From positions 1 through 6,709 of the forward strand of contig CAMURM010000084.1 in NCBI GenBank assembly GCA_947097535.1: a stretch of DNA of 6,709 nucleotides, written 5' to 3'. The notes below the pieces were generated by a model, which saw nothing but the letters and a program-made list of their open reading frames with translations, did no database searches and was not told the origin of the DNA. The translations under genes were made by a program, and so were the position numbers. Shown here piece by piece: positions 1 through 5,505 of this stretch. The stretch is from an uncultured Selenomonas sp. Its GTDB lineage: Bacteria; Bacillota; Negativicutes; Selenomonadales; Selenomonadaceae. Each line of letters opens with the position of its first letter. The stretch's first letter is position 1.

Positions 1-185
1 TCAATAAGTTCTATCAGGAAGTGTGCCTTTTAGAGCAGCCTTTCGTCAAGGATCCTGACAAGACGGTCAAGGAGATCCTCGGTGATGTCAAGGCGGAGCG
101 CTTCGTCCGCTTCGAGCTCGGCGAAGGTCTGGAGAAGAAGTCGGAAGACTTCGCGGCTGAGGTCGCTGCCCAGATCAAGGGTTAA
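1..185 (+). CDS. tsf: Elongation factor Ts, C-terminal part (5'-truncated)
   Basis: The reading frame enters at base 3 and gives the last 60 residues of EF-Ts, the guanine nucleotide exchange factor that recycles EF-Tu from GDP to GTP in the cytosol. The tail contains FVKDPDKTVKEIL followed by the family's closing signature around RFELGEGLEKKSEDFAAEVA. It ends at TAA 183-185 at the normal end of the family. The start lies outside the window. By usual gene order rpsB would lie further upstream; this is inference. A strong terminator follows 15 bases after the stop, so the tsf transcript probably ends there in part, before pyrH. The identification is secure even though only the C-terminus is visible. 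Confidence 0.93.
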   Translation, partial: NKFYQEVCLLEQPFVKDPDKTVKEILGDVKAERFVRFELGEGLEKKSEDFAAEVAAQIKG

Positions 186-200
186 GGAACCAGAATTAAG

Positions 201-253
201 AAAAGCTGCTGCATGGCGATTTCGGTAAAGATTTTCTGTGCGGCAGCTTTTTT
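201..253 (+). terminator. Intrinsic terminator after tsf
   Basis: Bases 201-216 pair with 236-251 in a 16-bp stem with three G-U wobbles and a 19-base loop. The stem's 3' arm runs into six consecutive T (248-253). The A-tract at 201-204 matches the T-tract, so it may also act weakly on the other strand. It separates tsf from pyrH. Read-through or a separate promoter must supply pyrH; I found no convincing -35/-10 pair in 254-393. Confidence 0.8.
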
Positions 254-377
254 CCTGTCATTTACCGGAAGATGACGGTTAGGAAGCTCTAACTACAAGG
301 AGATTTCCCGAAAATAAAAGGATTATTTCCGGCTTCGTCGAATAGGAAAGAGAAGCAAACAATCAGACGATTTCTGC

Positions 378-396
378 AAGGGGGACGTTCATTTTG
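378..396 (+). promoter_or_regulatory. Ribosome binding site that fixes the TTG start of pyrH
   Basis: The purine-rich AAGGGGGA (378-385) is followed by 8 bases and then TTG at 394. No ATG or GTG in this frame lies at a usable distance, and the protein alignment (MDIASYKRVVLKLSGE) begins here as in other UMP kinases. The TTG start is therefore well supported. Confidence 0.75.
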
Positions 397-1122
397 GATA
401 TTGCCAGTTACAAGCGCGTCGTTCTCAAGCTCAGCGGCGAATCTCTCGCCGGTGACAAGGGCTTCGGCATCGATCTGCCGACGGTCGATGCCATCGCGGC
501 CGAGATCAAGCGGGTGCGCGAGCACGGCATCGATGTCGCTGTCGTCGTCGGTGGCGGCAATATCTGGCGTGGTCTCGCGGGAAGCGACAAGGGCATGGAT
601 CGCGCACAGGCGGACTACATGGGCATGCTCGCGACGGTCATGAACTCGCTCGCTTTGCAGAGCTCGCTTGAGAACATCGACGTCGATACGCGCGTGCAGA
701 GCGCCATCGAGATGCGCCAGGTCGCTGAGCCGTACATCCGCCGCAAGGCGGTGCGCCACCTCGAAAAGGGGCGCGTCGTGATCCTCGCGGCCGGCACGGG
801 CAACCCGTACTTCTCGACCGATACGACGGCGGCACTGCGTGCAGCCGAGATCGAGGCGGACGTCATCCTCATGGCGAAGAAGGGTGTCGACGGCGTCTAC
901 GACGACGATCCGCGCAAGAATCCGGCGGCGAAGCGCTTTGCCCGTCTGGCGTACATCGAGGTTCTGCAGCGCGGTCTCGCCGTCATGGATTCGACGGCGA
1001 CGAGCCTCTGCATGGACAACAAAATTCCCATCGTCGTATTCAATATCGACAAGCATGAAAATATCCTCAAGGCTGCGGTCGGCGAGGATATCGGCACGAT
1101 TGTAGGGGGAAAAGAAGCATGA
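394..1122 (+). CDS. pyrH: UMP kinase (uridylate kinase), TTG start
   Basis: Cytosolic bacterial UMP kinase, which phosphorylates UMP to UDP with ATP in pyrimidine nucleotide synthesis; the family works as a hexamer regulated by GTP and UTP. The 242-residue length is normal. Visible amino-acid-kinase-fold motifs are LKLSGE at 11-16, the glycine loop GGGNIWRG at 53-60, ADYMGMLAT at 73-81, GTGNPYFSTDT near 133-143, KKGVDGVYDDDP at 162-173 and MDSTA at 198-202. The start is TTG, set by the ribosome site 8 bases upstream. The gene follows the tsf terminator and overlaps frr by ATGA (1119-1122), which suggests translational coupling. The order tsf-pyrH-frr is conserved across many bacteria. No odd residues were seen. 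Confidence 0.97.
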   Translation: MDIASYKRVVLKLSGESLAGDKGFGIDLPTVDAIAAEIKRVREHGIDVAVVVGGGNIWRGLAGSDKGMDRAQADYMGMLATVMNSLALQSSLENIDVDTRVQSAIEMRQVAEPYIRRKAVRHLEKGRVVILAAGTGNPYFSTDTTAALRAAEIEADVILMAKKGVDGVYDDDPRKNPAAKRFARLAYIEVLQRGLAVMDSTATSLCMDNKIPIVVFNIDKHENILKAAVGEDIGTIVGGKEA

Positions 1123-1676
1123 TCAAGGACATTTTCAATGCCCAGGAAGATCGCATGAAGAAGACGCTTGAGGCGCTGCGCCGCGACTTCGGCTCGCTGC
1201 GCGCCGGACGCGCGACCCCTGCGCTCTTGGATCGCGTGATGGTTGACTACTACGGACAGCCCACGCCCGTGAGCCAGGTCGCGACGATCGCCGTGCCCGA
1301 GCCGCGCATGCTCATGATCACGCCCTGGGAAAAGACGATCCTGCACGACATCGAGAAGGCGATCATGAAGTCCGATCTCGGACTCACGCCCAATTCCGAC
1401 GGCACGGCCGTGCGCCTCGCCATCCCGCAGCTCACGCAGGAGCGCCGCACGGAGCTCGTGAAGTCGCTGAACAAGAAGACGGAAGACGCGAAGGTCGCGA
1501 TCCGCAACATCCGCCGCGACGCGAACGATCAGGTGAAGAAGCTCGAAAAGGCGAAGGAGATCACCGAGGACGAGGCGAAGAAGGGGCAGGATGATATGCA
1601 GAAGCTTGTCGACAAGTACATCAAGGCGGTAGAGGATGCACGCGTCGTCAAGGAAAAGGAAATCATGGAAGTCTGA
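1119..1676 (+). CDS. frr: Ribosome recycling factor
   Basis: Ribosome recycling factor, which with EF-G splits the post-termination ribosome so that its subunits can be reused. The 185-residue length is typical. The protein has the two-domain tRNA-mimic layout: a long N-terminal helix with the conserved block LRAGRATPALLDRV (about 27-40), the small beta domain with YYG and P..Q (about 44-53), and the returning charged helices around 105-185, rich in K and E. The ATG overlaps the pyrH stop by four bases, with a GGGGGA-type ribosome site inside the pyrH 3' end. The stop TGA (1674-1676) shares its last base with the next ATG. It is co-transcribed with pyrH. Confidence 0.97.
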   Translation: MIKDIFNAQEDRMKKTLEALRRDFGSLRAGRATPALLDRVMVDYYGQPTPVSQVATIAVPEPRMLMITPWEKTILHDIEKAIMKSDLGLTPNSDGTAVRLAIPQLTQERRTELVKSLNKKTEDAKVAIRNIRRDANDQVKKLEKAKEITEDEAKKGQDDMQKLVDKYIKAVEDARVVKEKEIMEV

Positions 1677-1906
1677 TGGAAGAAGTCGATGTTCTGGGCA
1701 TTCCATGGCGGGAGGCAAAGGAGCGCCTCGAAGCGCTCGGCCTCCGCTATGAGGTGGAATGGACGCGCCCTGCGCGCGACTTTTTTCCGATAGATGCGCA
1801 ATCTCCCTATGTCGTGCGACAGAGGCGAGAGGGCGACAAAGTAAAGCTCGTGCTGGCAGCGCGGCTGCGAAAGGAGGTGTCCTACCATGGCTTACAAGAT
1901 CAGTGA
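1676..1906 (+). CDS. Small PASTA-like protein of unknown function
   Basis: A 76-residue protein starting in the TGATG junction with frr, so its translation is probably coupled to frr; its own ribosome site (GGAAG at 1667-1671) is weak. The sequence fits one PASTA-type repeat: DVLGIPWREAKERLEALGL at 5-23, a V.W strand, a variable middle, then YVVRQRREGDKVKLVLAA at about 45-62. This is the PASTA order of G, EA..L, GL, V..Q, G, V.LV. PASTA repeats usually occur on penicillin-binding proteins or Ser/Thr kinases that sense peptidoglycan. This one stands alone, with no signal peptide or membrane segment, so a cytosolic role is more likely and its ligand is unknown. Its last 20 bases overlap the ferredoxin gene and it contains that gene's ribosome site. 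It could be only a lineage-specific hypothetical with a chance PASTA resemblance. Confidence 0.75.
   Translation: MEEVDVLGIPWREAKERLEALGLRYEVEWTRPARDFFPIDAQSPYVVRQRREGDKVKLVLAARLRKEVSYHGLQDQ
1871..1889 (+). promoter_or_regulatory. Full-length Shine-Dalgarno for the ferredoxin gene
   Basis: AAGGAGGTG (1871-1879) is complementary to the classic 3' end of 16S rRNA over nine bases and stands 7 bases before the ATG at 1887. It lies inside the upstream PASTA-like coding sequence. It identifies the short ferredoxin reading frame as a real and strongly translated gene. Confidence 0.85.
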
Positions 1907-2057
1907 AGAGTGCATTTCGTGCGGCTCGTGTGCCGGTACCTGTCCCGTCGAGGCGATCTCGGAGGGTGAGTCCCAGTATGTGATCGACGCAGAGAAGTGC
2001 ATTGAGTGCGGTGCGTGTGCGGAAGGCTGTCCCGTCTCCGCGATTTCCGCGCCGTGA
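1887..2057 (+). CDS. 2[4Fe-4S] ferredoxin, clostridial type
   Basis: A 56-residue cytosolic electron carrier of the clostridial 2[4Fe-4S] class, which shuttles low-potential electrons for enzymes such as pyruvate:ferredoxin oxidoreductase or hydrogenase in anaerobes. Two CxxCxxCxxxCP motifs are intact: Cys9, 12, 15 and 19, and Cys38, 41, 44 and 48, each followed by Pro. The internal pseudo-symmetry (EECISCGSCAGTCPVEAIS against EKCIECGACAEGCPVSAIS) is the usual ancient duplication. The length matches the family. The start ATG at 1887 is set by the nine-base ribosome site at 1871-1879. The gene ends the operon and a strong terminator begins 4 bases after its stop. It is read with pyrH and frr, so it is likely expressed at housekeeping levels. 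The specific redox partner cannot be told from the sequence. Confidence 0.95.
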   Translation: MAYKISEECISCGSCAGTCPVEAISEGESQYVIDAEKCIECGACAEGCPVSAISAP

Positions 2058-2060
2058 TGC

Positions 2061-2099
2061 GCACGAAAAAACCGCTGCCCGGCAGCGGTTTTTTTGTGC
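2061..2099. terminator. Bidirectional intrinsic terminator between the ferredoxin gene and purF
   Basis: Bases 2061-2079 pair with 2081-2099, a 19-base inverted repeat with one G-T pair and a one-base centre, so the practical loop is about five bases. A GC-rich core (CCGCTGCC) is flanked by six A on the left and seven T on the right. The + strand transcript gets a U-tract after the hairpin, and so does the - strand transcript. It lies 4 bases after the ferredoxin stop and 13 bases beyond the purF stop, so it serves both converging genes. Confidence 0.92.
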
Positions 2100-2111
2100 C
2101 TGTTGTGAGGC

Positions 2112-3533
2112 TTATCCTTCATTTTTTGAAAGCTTTTTCTCGAATCGATCCTTGTGCGTGTTCTGCGGAATGCTCGTCGGGTAGTCGCCGCTGAAGCAGG
2201 CGTCGCAGCACGGGACGCTGCCGGCGAGCGCGGGCAGCGACGAGATCGGCAGGTAGCCGAGGGTGTCGGCGCCGACGATCTTCGTGATCTCTTCGAGCGT
2301 GTGATGCGCGGCGACGAGGTTGTCCGAGGAGTCGATGTCCGTGCCGTAGTAGCACGGATGGAGGAACGGCGGTGCCGAGATGCGCAGGTGGATCTCCCTG
2401 GCGCCCGCCTTGCGGATGAGGTCGGTGATGCGCTTGCTCGTCGTGCCGCGCACGATGGAGTCGTCGATGAGCACGACCCTTTTTCCGTAGACGGTTTCGG
2501 CGATGGGGTTGAGCTTGATGCGCACCTTGTCGACGCGGTTTTCCTGCCCGGGCGCGATGAAGGTGCGGCCGATGTACTTGTTCTTGATGAGCCCGATGCC
2601 GTAGGGGATGCCCGAGGCGCGGCTGTAGCCGAGCGCCGCGTCGAGTCCCGAGTCGGGCACGCCGATGACGACGTCGGCGTCGACGGGATGCTTGGCGGCG
2701 AGGATCTCGCCGGCGCGCGTCCTTGCCGCATGGATGGAAACGCCGTCGATGATGGAGTCGGGACGCGCGAAGTAGATGTACTCGAAGACGCACGACTTCC
2801 GCGGCTTCGTATGACAGTGTTCGAGGCGGCTCGTCATGCCGTCCTTCGTGAAGACGAGGATCTCACCGGGCAGGAGGTCGCGCTCGAAGCTGGCGCCGAC
2901 GGCGCTCAGCGCACAGCTCTCGGAGGCGACGATCCAGGCGCCGTCGGGCATTTTGCCGTAACACAGCGGGCGAAAGCCCTGCGGATCGCGCACGGCGATG
3001 AGCTTGGCGCTCGACATGAGACAGAGCGAGTAGGCGCCTTCTAAGCGCTTCATCGCCTGACTGACCGCGTCTTCGATGGAGGGCGCCTTGAGACGCGCCT
3101 GCGTGATGAGGTAGGCGATGATCTCCGTGTCGATCGTCGTGTGGAAGATCGCGCCCGCAAGCTCGAGCTTGTCGCGCAATACGTCGGCGTTGCTGAGGTT
3201 GCCGTTGTGGGCGAGCGCCATTTTGCCTTTCTGGTGGTTGATGGCGAGCGGCTGACAGTTGCGGCGGCTCGTCGCGCCCGTCGTGCCGTAGCGCACATGA
3301 CCGACCGCGATCGTGCCCTCGGGGTAGCGCGAGAGAACCTCGCGCGAGAAGACGTCGTTGACGAGACCGAGATCCTTGTGCGAGGAAAAGACGCCGTCGT
3401 CGTTCACGACGATGCCGCAGCTCTCCTGACCGCGGTGCTGCAGCGCGTAAAGACCGTAGTATGCCATCGCGGCGACGTTCGTCTGCGTGGGAGAAAAGAC
3501 GCCGAAGACGCCACATTCTTCATGTATGCTCAT
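2112..3533 (-). CDS. purF: Amidophosphoribosyltransferase (glutamine PRPP amidotransferase)
   Basis: First committed step of purine synthesis: PRPP plus glutamine to phosphoribosylamine, in the cytosol. The 473 residues follow the Bacillus subtilis type. A six-residue propeptide (MSIHEE) precedes the catalytic Cys7 (ECGVFG), which must be exposed by processing. The N-terminal Ntn glutaminase domain spans about 7-235, with QHRGQES at 32-38 and RYGTTGATS at 81-89. The phosphoribosyltransferase domain follows, with the PRPP loop VVLIDDSIVRGTTS at 353-366. Likely [4Fe-4S] ligands are Cys248 (CVFEYIYFARPDS), Cys394 (HPCYYG) and Cys443/Cys446 (CDAC), as in the oxygen-sensitive Bacillus enzyme; a further Cys442 adjoins. 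AGGAGG (complement of 3541-3546) lies 7 bases before the ATG. No other pur gene is in the window, which is unusual because purF often sits in a pur operon. Confidence 0.97.
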   Translation of the reverse strand: MSIHEECGVFGVFSPTQTNVAAMAYYGLYALQHRGQESCGIVVNDDGVFSSHKDLGLVNDVFSREVLSRYPEGTIAVGHVRYGTTGATSRRNCQPLAINHQKGKMALAHNGNLSNADVLRDKLELAGAIFHTTIDTEIIAYLITQARLKAPSIEDAVSQAMKRLEGAYSLCLMSSAKLIAVRDPQGFRPLCYGKMPDGAWIVASESCALSAVGASFERDLLPGEILVFTKDGMTSRLEHCHTKPRKSCVFEYIYFARPDSIIDGVSIHAARTRAGEILAAKHPVDADVVIGVPDSGLDAALGYSRASGIPYGIGLIKNKYIGRTFIAPGQENRVDKVRIKLNPIAETVYGKRVVLIDDSIVRGTTSKRITDLIRKAGAREIHLRISAPPFLHPCYYGTDIDSSDNLVAAHHTLEEITKIVGADTLGYLPISSLPALAGSVPCCDACFSGDYPTSIPQNTHKDRFEKKLSKNEG

Positions 3534-3576
3534 TCCTGTGCCTCCTGATCGAGGGTTGTTCCAATCGTACCCCTAC

Positions 3577-3605
3577 ATCGTACACCATGAGAAAAGTCAT
3601 GTCAA
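3577..3605 (-). promoter_or_regulatory. sigma-70-type promoter of purF
   Basis: On the - strand a perfect TTGACA (complement of 3600-3605) is followed by 17 bases and TACGAT (complement of 3577-3582, 4 of 6 matches to TATAAT). Transcription would start near 3570, giving a leader of about 37 bases before the purF ATG, too short for a purine riboswitch. Motif ATCGTAC occurs both over the -10 (3577-3583) and over the predicted start (3564-3570). Confidence 0.7.
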
Positions 3606-3615
3606 TGGAGCGACT

Positions 3616-3628
3616 GTATACAATATAC
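3616..3628. promoter_or_regulatory. Operator-like dyad upstream of the purF promoter
   Basis: GTATA-CAA-TATAC is a perfect 5-3-5 inverted repeat about 46-58 bases upstream of the predicted purF start, 10 bases beyond the -35 element. Position and symmetry suit a dimeric regulator, but no specific factor is recognised. It does not resemble the Bacillus PurR box. It could also be chance in an AT-rich spot. Confidence 0.35.
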
Positions 3629-3725
3629 CTCGAAGCCGCAGAGCGGCGGCAGGATTAAATTTTCCCGCAAGATACAATAAATCACGCTGAGGGAAGGATT
3701 TCAAAAGGTATATGTCGAAAAAGAA

Positions 3726-3758
3726 AAAAGCTAGGCTATGTCTGATGGATTGGCTTTT
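3726..3758 (+). promoter_or_regulatory. Leader hairpin upstream of the TpsB gene, possible attenuator
   Basis: AAAAGC (3726-3731) pairs with GCTTTT (3753-3758); three more wobble or AU pairs, one mismatch and a further 4-bp stem (3736-3739 with 3745-3748) close a GTCTG loop. Only four T follow the stem, so terminator strength would be modest. On the - strand the same repeat ends in a longer T-rich tail, but the stem is shorter there. Its role is not established. Confidence 0.3.
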
Positions 3759-3770
3759 CCTGCAAACGGG

Positions 3771-3799
3771 TGGGCATACGTCCGACAGATTCCTATTTT
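3771..3799 (+). promoter_or_regulatory. Weak promoter candidate for the TpsB gene
   Basis: TGGGCA (3771-3776, 4 of 6 to TTGACA), a 17-base spacer, then TATTTT (3794-3799, 4 of 6 to TATAAT). Transcription would start near 3806, leaving a leader of about 53 bases before the ATG at 3859. This is the best-spaced pair close to the gene, but each hexamer is degenerate. Confidence 0.3.
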
Positions 3800-3843
3800 A
3801 GGAGGAAGACTGCACGAAGCAGCATATCCATAAATTTAGAGCA

Positions 3844-3861
3844 AGGGAGATCATGGGCATG
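3844..3861 (+). promoter_or_regulatory. Ribosome binding site choosing the ATG at 3859
   Basis: AGGGAG (3844-3849) is 3 bases from an ATG at 3853 but 9 bases from the in-frame ATG at 3859. The second distance is normal for initiation and also gives the more usual signal-peptide start MKNK. The start at 3859 is therefore preferred over the two-codon-longer version. Confidence 0.65.
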
Positions 3862-5505
3862 AAAAACAAGCTGCACCATACTTTGACAAGGGCGGTGCTC
3901 TTGGGGCTTCTCGCGAGTACGGCGGCGGTGCCGGTGTATGCCGCATCTTCGCTCGCAAAGCCCGGGCAGGACATCGAGGGCACGCTGCCGGGCGCGCAGG
4001 CGGGCGTCGAGAACAGCATGAAGAAGAATACGGCGACGAACGAAGTGAAGTTCCTCGTGAAGAATATCCAGCTCGATGTCGAGGATGAAATCAAGCTCAA
4101 CAATAACGAGATTCGCGATATTCTTCTCGCGCGCATTGGCAAGGAGACGACGCTGGCGGGGCTCAACGACCTGCAGGATCAGATTACGGCTTACTGCCGC
4201 AGTCATGGCTATCCGGCCGCCGCCGCCTACCTGCCCGCGCAGGAATCGTCGGACGGCAATGTCATCATCAAGATCATTCCCGGTCGCTACGGCGACGTGA
4301 AGATCGACAACAAGAGCCGCTTCAAGGATGCAGCGGCTCAAGGGTTCCTGGCAGGTCTGAAAAAGGGCGAGATCATCCGCACGAAGGATCTGGAAACGGC
4401 ACTCTACACGATCAGTGATTTCAGCGGTGCGCGCGCCGTCGGCATGCTCAGCGCGGGCAAGACGTTTGGCTCGAGCGACGTCACCGTGCACATCGAGGAC
4501 GGCAAGCCGTCTTCGACGATCCTCTACGCCGAGAACTATGGCAGCGAATCCACGGGGCGCTACCGCTACGGTGTGCAGCACTCGATCTACAATGTCGACG
4601 GCATGGGCTCGAAGGTCAATGTCGGCGCCGTGATATCCAACAAGTCGATGCACAACTACTATGTGAACTACGAAGCGCTCGTCGGACATGGCGGCACGTC
4701 GCTCGGCATTGGCTACAGCCGCATGGACTACGAGGTCGGCGGTCCTTTGCGAAACCTGGGCATGAACGGCACGGCGGACACGATCAGCATCTACGGCAGC
4801 CGGCCCATCTACCACACGACAGACGAGAAGCTCGCCGTCACCTACGGCTACGATTACCGCAGGCTCAAGGATGACATCGATTCCTTCCAGGGGCAGGCGG
4901 ACAGCAAGAAGCATTCGCACAATGTCCATGCCGGCGTCGAAGGCTTTTGGCGCGACCGCAAGAACGGTCTTTCGCTGAATTACAACTTCGTGCTGACGGC
5001 GGGCAACGTCACGGCGGATACGACGTATGCAAGGATGCTGGCAAGACAGGCTGGCACGGCCGGCGGCTTCACGAAAGCGGAGGCGAAGGTCACGGCAGTG
5101 CAGACGCTCGGCAAGCAGGCGGACATCATGGTCAAACTGTCGGGGCAGGCGGCGTCCAAGCATCTCGACAGCTCTGAACAGATGTATATCGGCGGCGCCA
5201 ACGCCGTGCGCGCCTATCCGCAGGGCACGGGCACGGGCGACAAGGGCATGCTCGGCACGGTCGAGCTGCGCTACTACACCGACGTGCCGGGACTCGTCGC
5301 GAGCACCTACTTCGACGCCGGCAGAAGCTCGATCGACGGCTCGACGACGACGCTCAAGGGCTGGGGCATCGGCCTCGCCTACAACGCGCCCGACTGGTTC
5401 GCGCGCCTCGACTACGCGCGCCGCATCGGTCTCGGTCGCTCAAACTACGAAAGAATATCGGCAGATCGCGGGCGCTTCTGGTTCCTCGCGGGCAAGATCT
5501 GGTAA
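3859..5505 (+). CDS. Two-partner secretion outer-membrane translocator (TpsB, ShlB/FhaC/HecB family)
   Basis: A 548-residue Omp85-superfamily pore predicted to export a partner TpsA exoprotein (hemolysin or hemagglutinin type) across the outer membrane. The signal peptide is residues 1-28: basic MKNKLHHTLTR, hydrophobic AVLLGLLASTAAV, cleavage after VYA. A short linker, about 29-62, is followed by POTRA 1 at about 64-140 (FLVKNIQLDV to VIIKIIPGRYG) and POTRA 2 at about 141-215 (ending SSDVTVHIEDG). The rest, about 220-548, is a 16-strand-type beta barrel ending in the aromatic residue Trp (FLAGKIW). The conserved L6-loop motif, normally VRGY/F, reads VRAY at 450-453. FDAG at 485-488 is the other typical barrel motif. 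No TpsA gene is in the window, since the next gene is on the other strand. The 3' end overlaps ogt by 61 bases. The family assignment is firm; the substrate is unknown. Confidence 0.88.
   Translation: MKNKLHHTLTRAVLLGLLASTAAVPVYAASSLAKPGQDIEGTLPGAQAGVENSMKKNTATNEVKFLVKNIQLDVEDEIKLNNNEIRDILLARIGKETTLAGLNDLQDQITAYCRSHGYPAAAAYLPAQESSDGNVIIKIIPGRYGDVKIDNKSRFKDAAAQGFLAGLKKGEIIRTKDLETALYTISDFSGARAVGMLSAGKTFGSSDVTVHIEDGKPSSTILYAENYGSESTGRYRYGVQHSIYNVDGMGSKVNVGAVISNKSMHNYYVNYEALVGHGGTSLGIGYSRMDYEVGGPLRNLGMNGTADTISIYGSRPIYHTTDEKLAVTYGYDYRRLKDDIDSFQGQADSKKHSHNVHAGVEGFWRDRKNGLSLNYNFVLTAGNVTADTTYARMLARQAGTAGGFTKAEAKVTAVQTLGKQADIMVKLSGQAASKHLDSSEQMYIGGANAVRAYPQGTGTGDKGMLGTVELRYYTDVPGLVASTYFDAGRSSIDGSTTTLKGWGIGLAYNAPDWFARLDYARRIGLGRSNYERISADRGRFWFLAGKIW

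Larger units (their letters stand above)
3634..3858. other. Divergent spacer between purF and the TpsB gene: leader with hairpins, no gene seen
   Basis: Together with 3534-3633 this is a 325-base gene-free interval. The part nearest purF carries the purF promoter and dyad. The rest holds a short hairpin GCCGC-AGA-GCGGC (3635-3647), a possible -10 TACAAT (3673-3678) without a good -35, an imperfect hairpin at 3726-3758, a weak promoter candidate at 3771-3799, and an AGGAGG at 3800-3805 with no ATG, GTG or TTG at a usable distance. I recognise no riboswitch class, tRNA or insertion sequence here. Confidence 0.5.

Noticed and set aside
897..1718. 273-codon open frame on the - strand opposite pyrH and frr
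   Set aside because: It spans two certain genes in antisense, has no ribosome site, and its protein resembles no family.
2154..3044. 296-codon open frame on the + strand opposite purF
   Set aside because: Composition is D, V, R, G and A-rich shadow sequence without motifs. purF on the other strand has every catalytic and cluster residue.
3853..3858. ATG at 3853 as the start of the TpsB gene
   Set aside because: Only 3 bases separate it from the AGGAG-like site; the ATG at 3859 has 9 bases and gives a standard signal-peptide start.
3793..5163. 456-codon open frame on the - strand opposite the TpsB gene
   Set aside because: It is a shadow of a GC-rich gene. Its translation is a low-complexity mix of R, H, L, V and D with no recognised motif or ribosome site, while the + strand encodes a complete signal peptide, POTRA and barrel protein.
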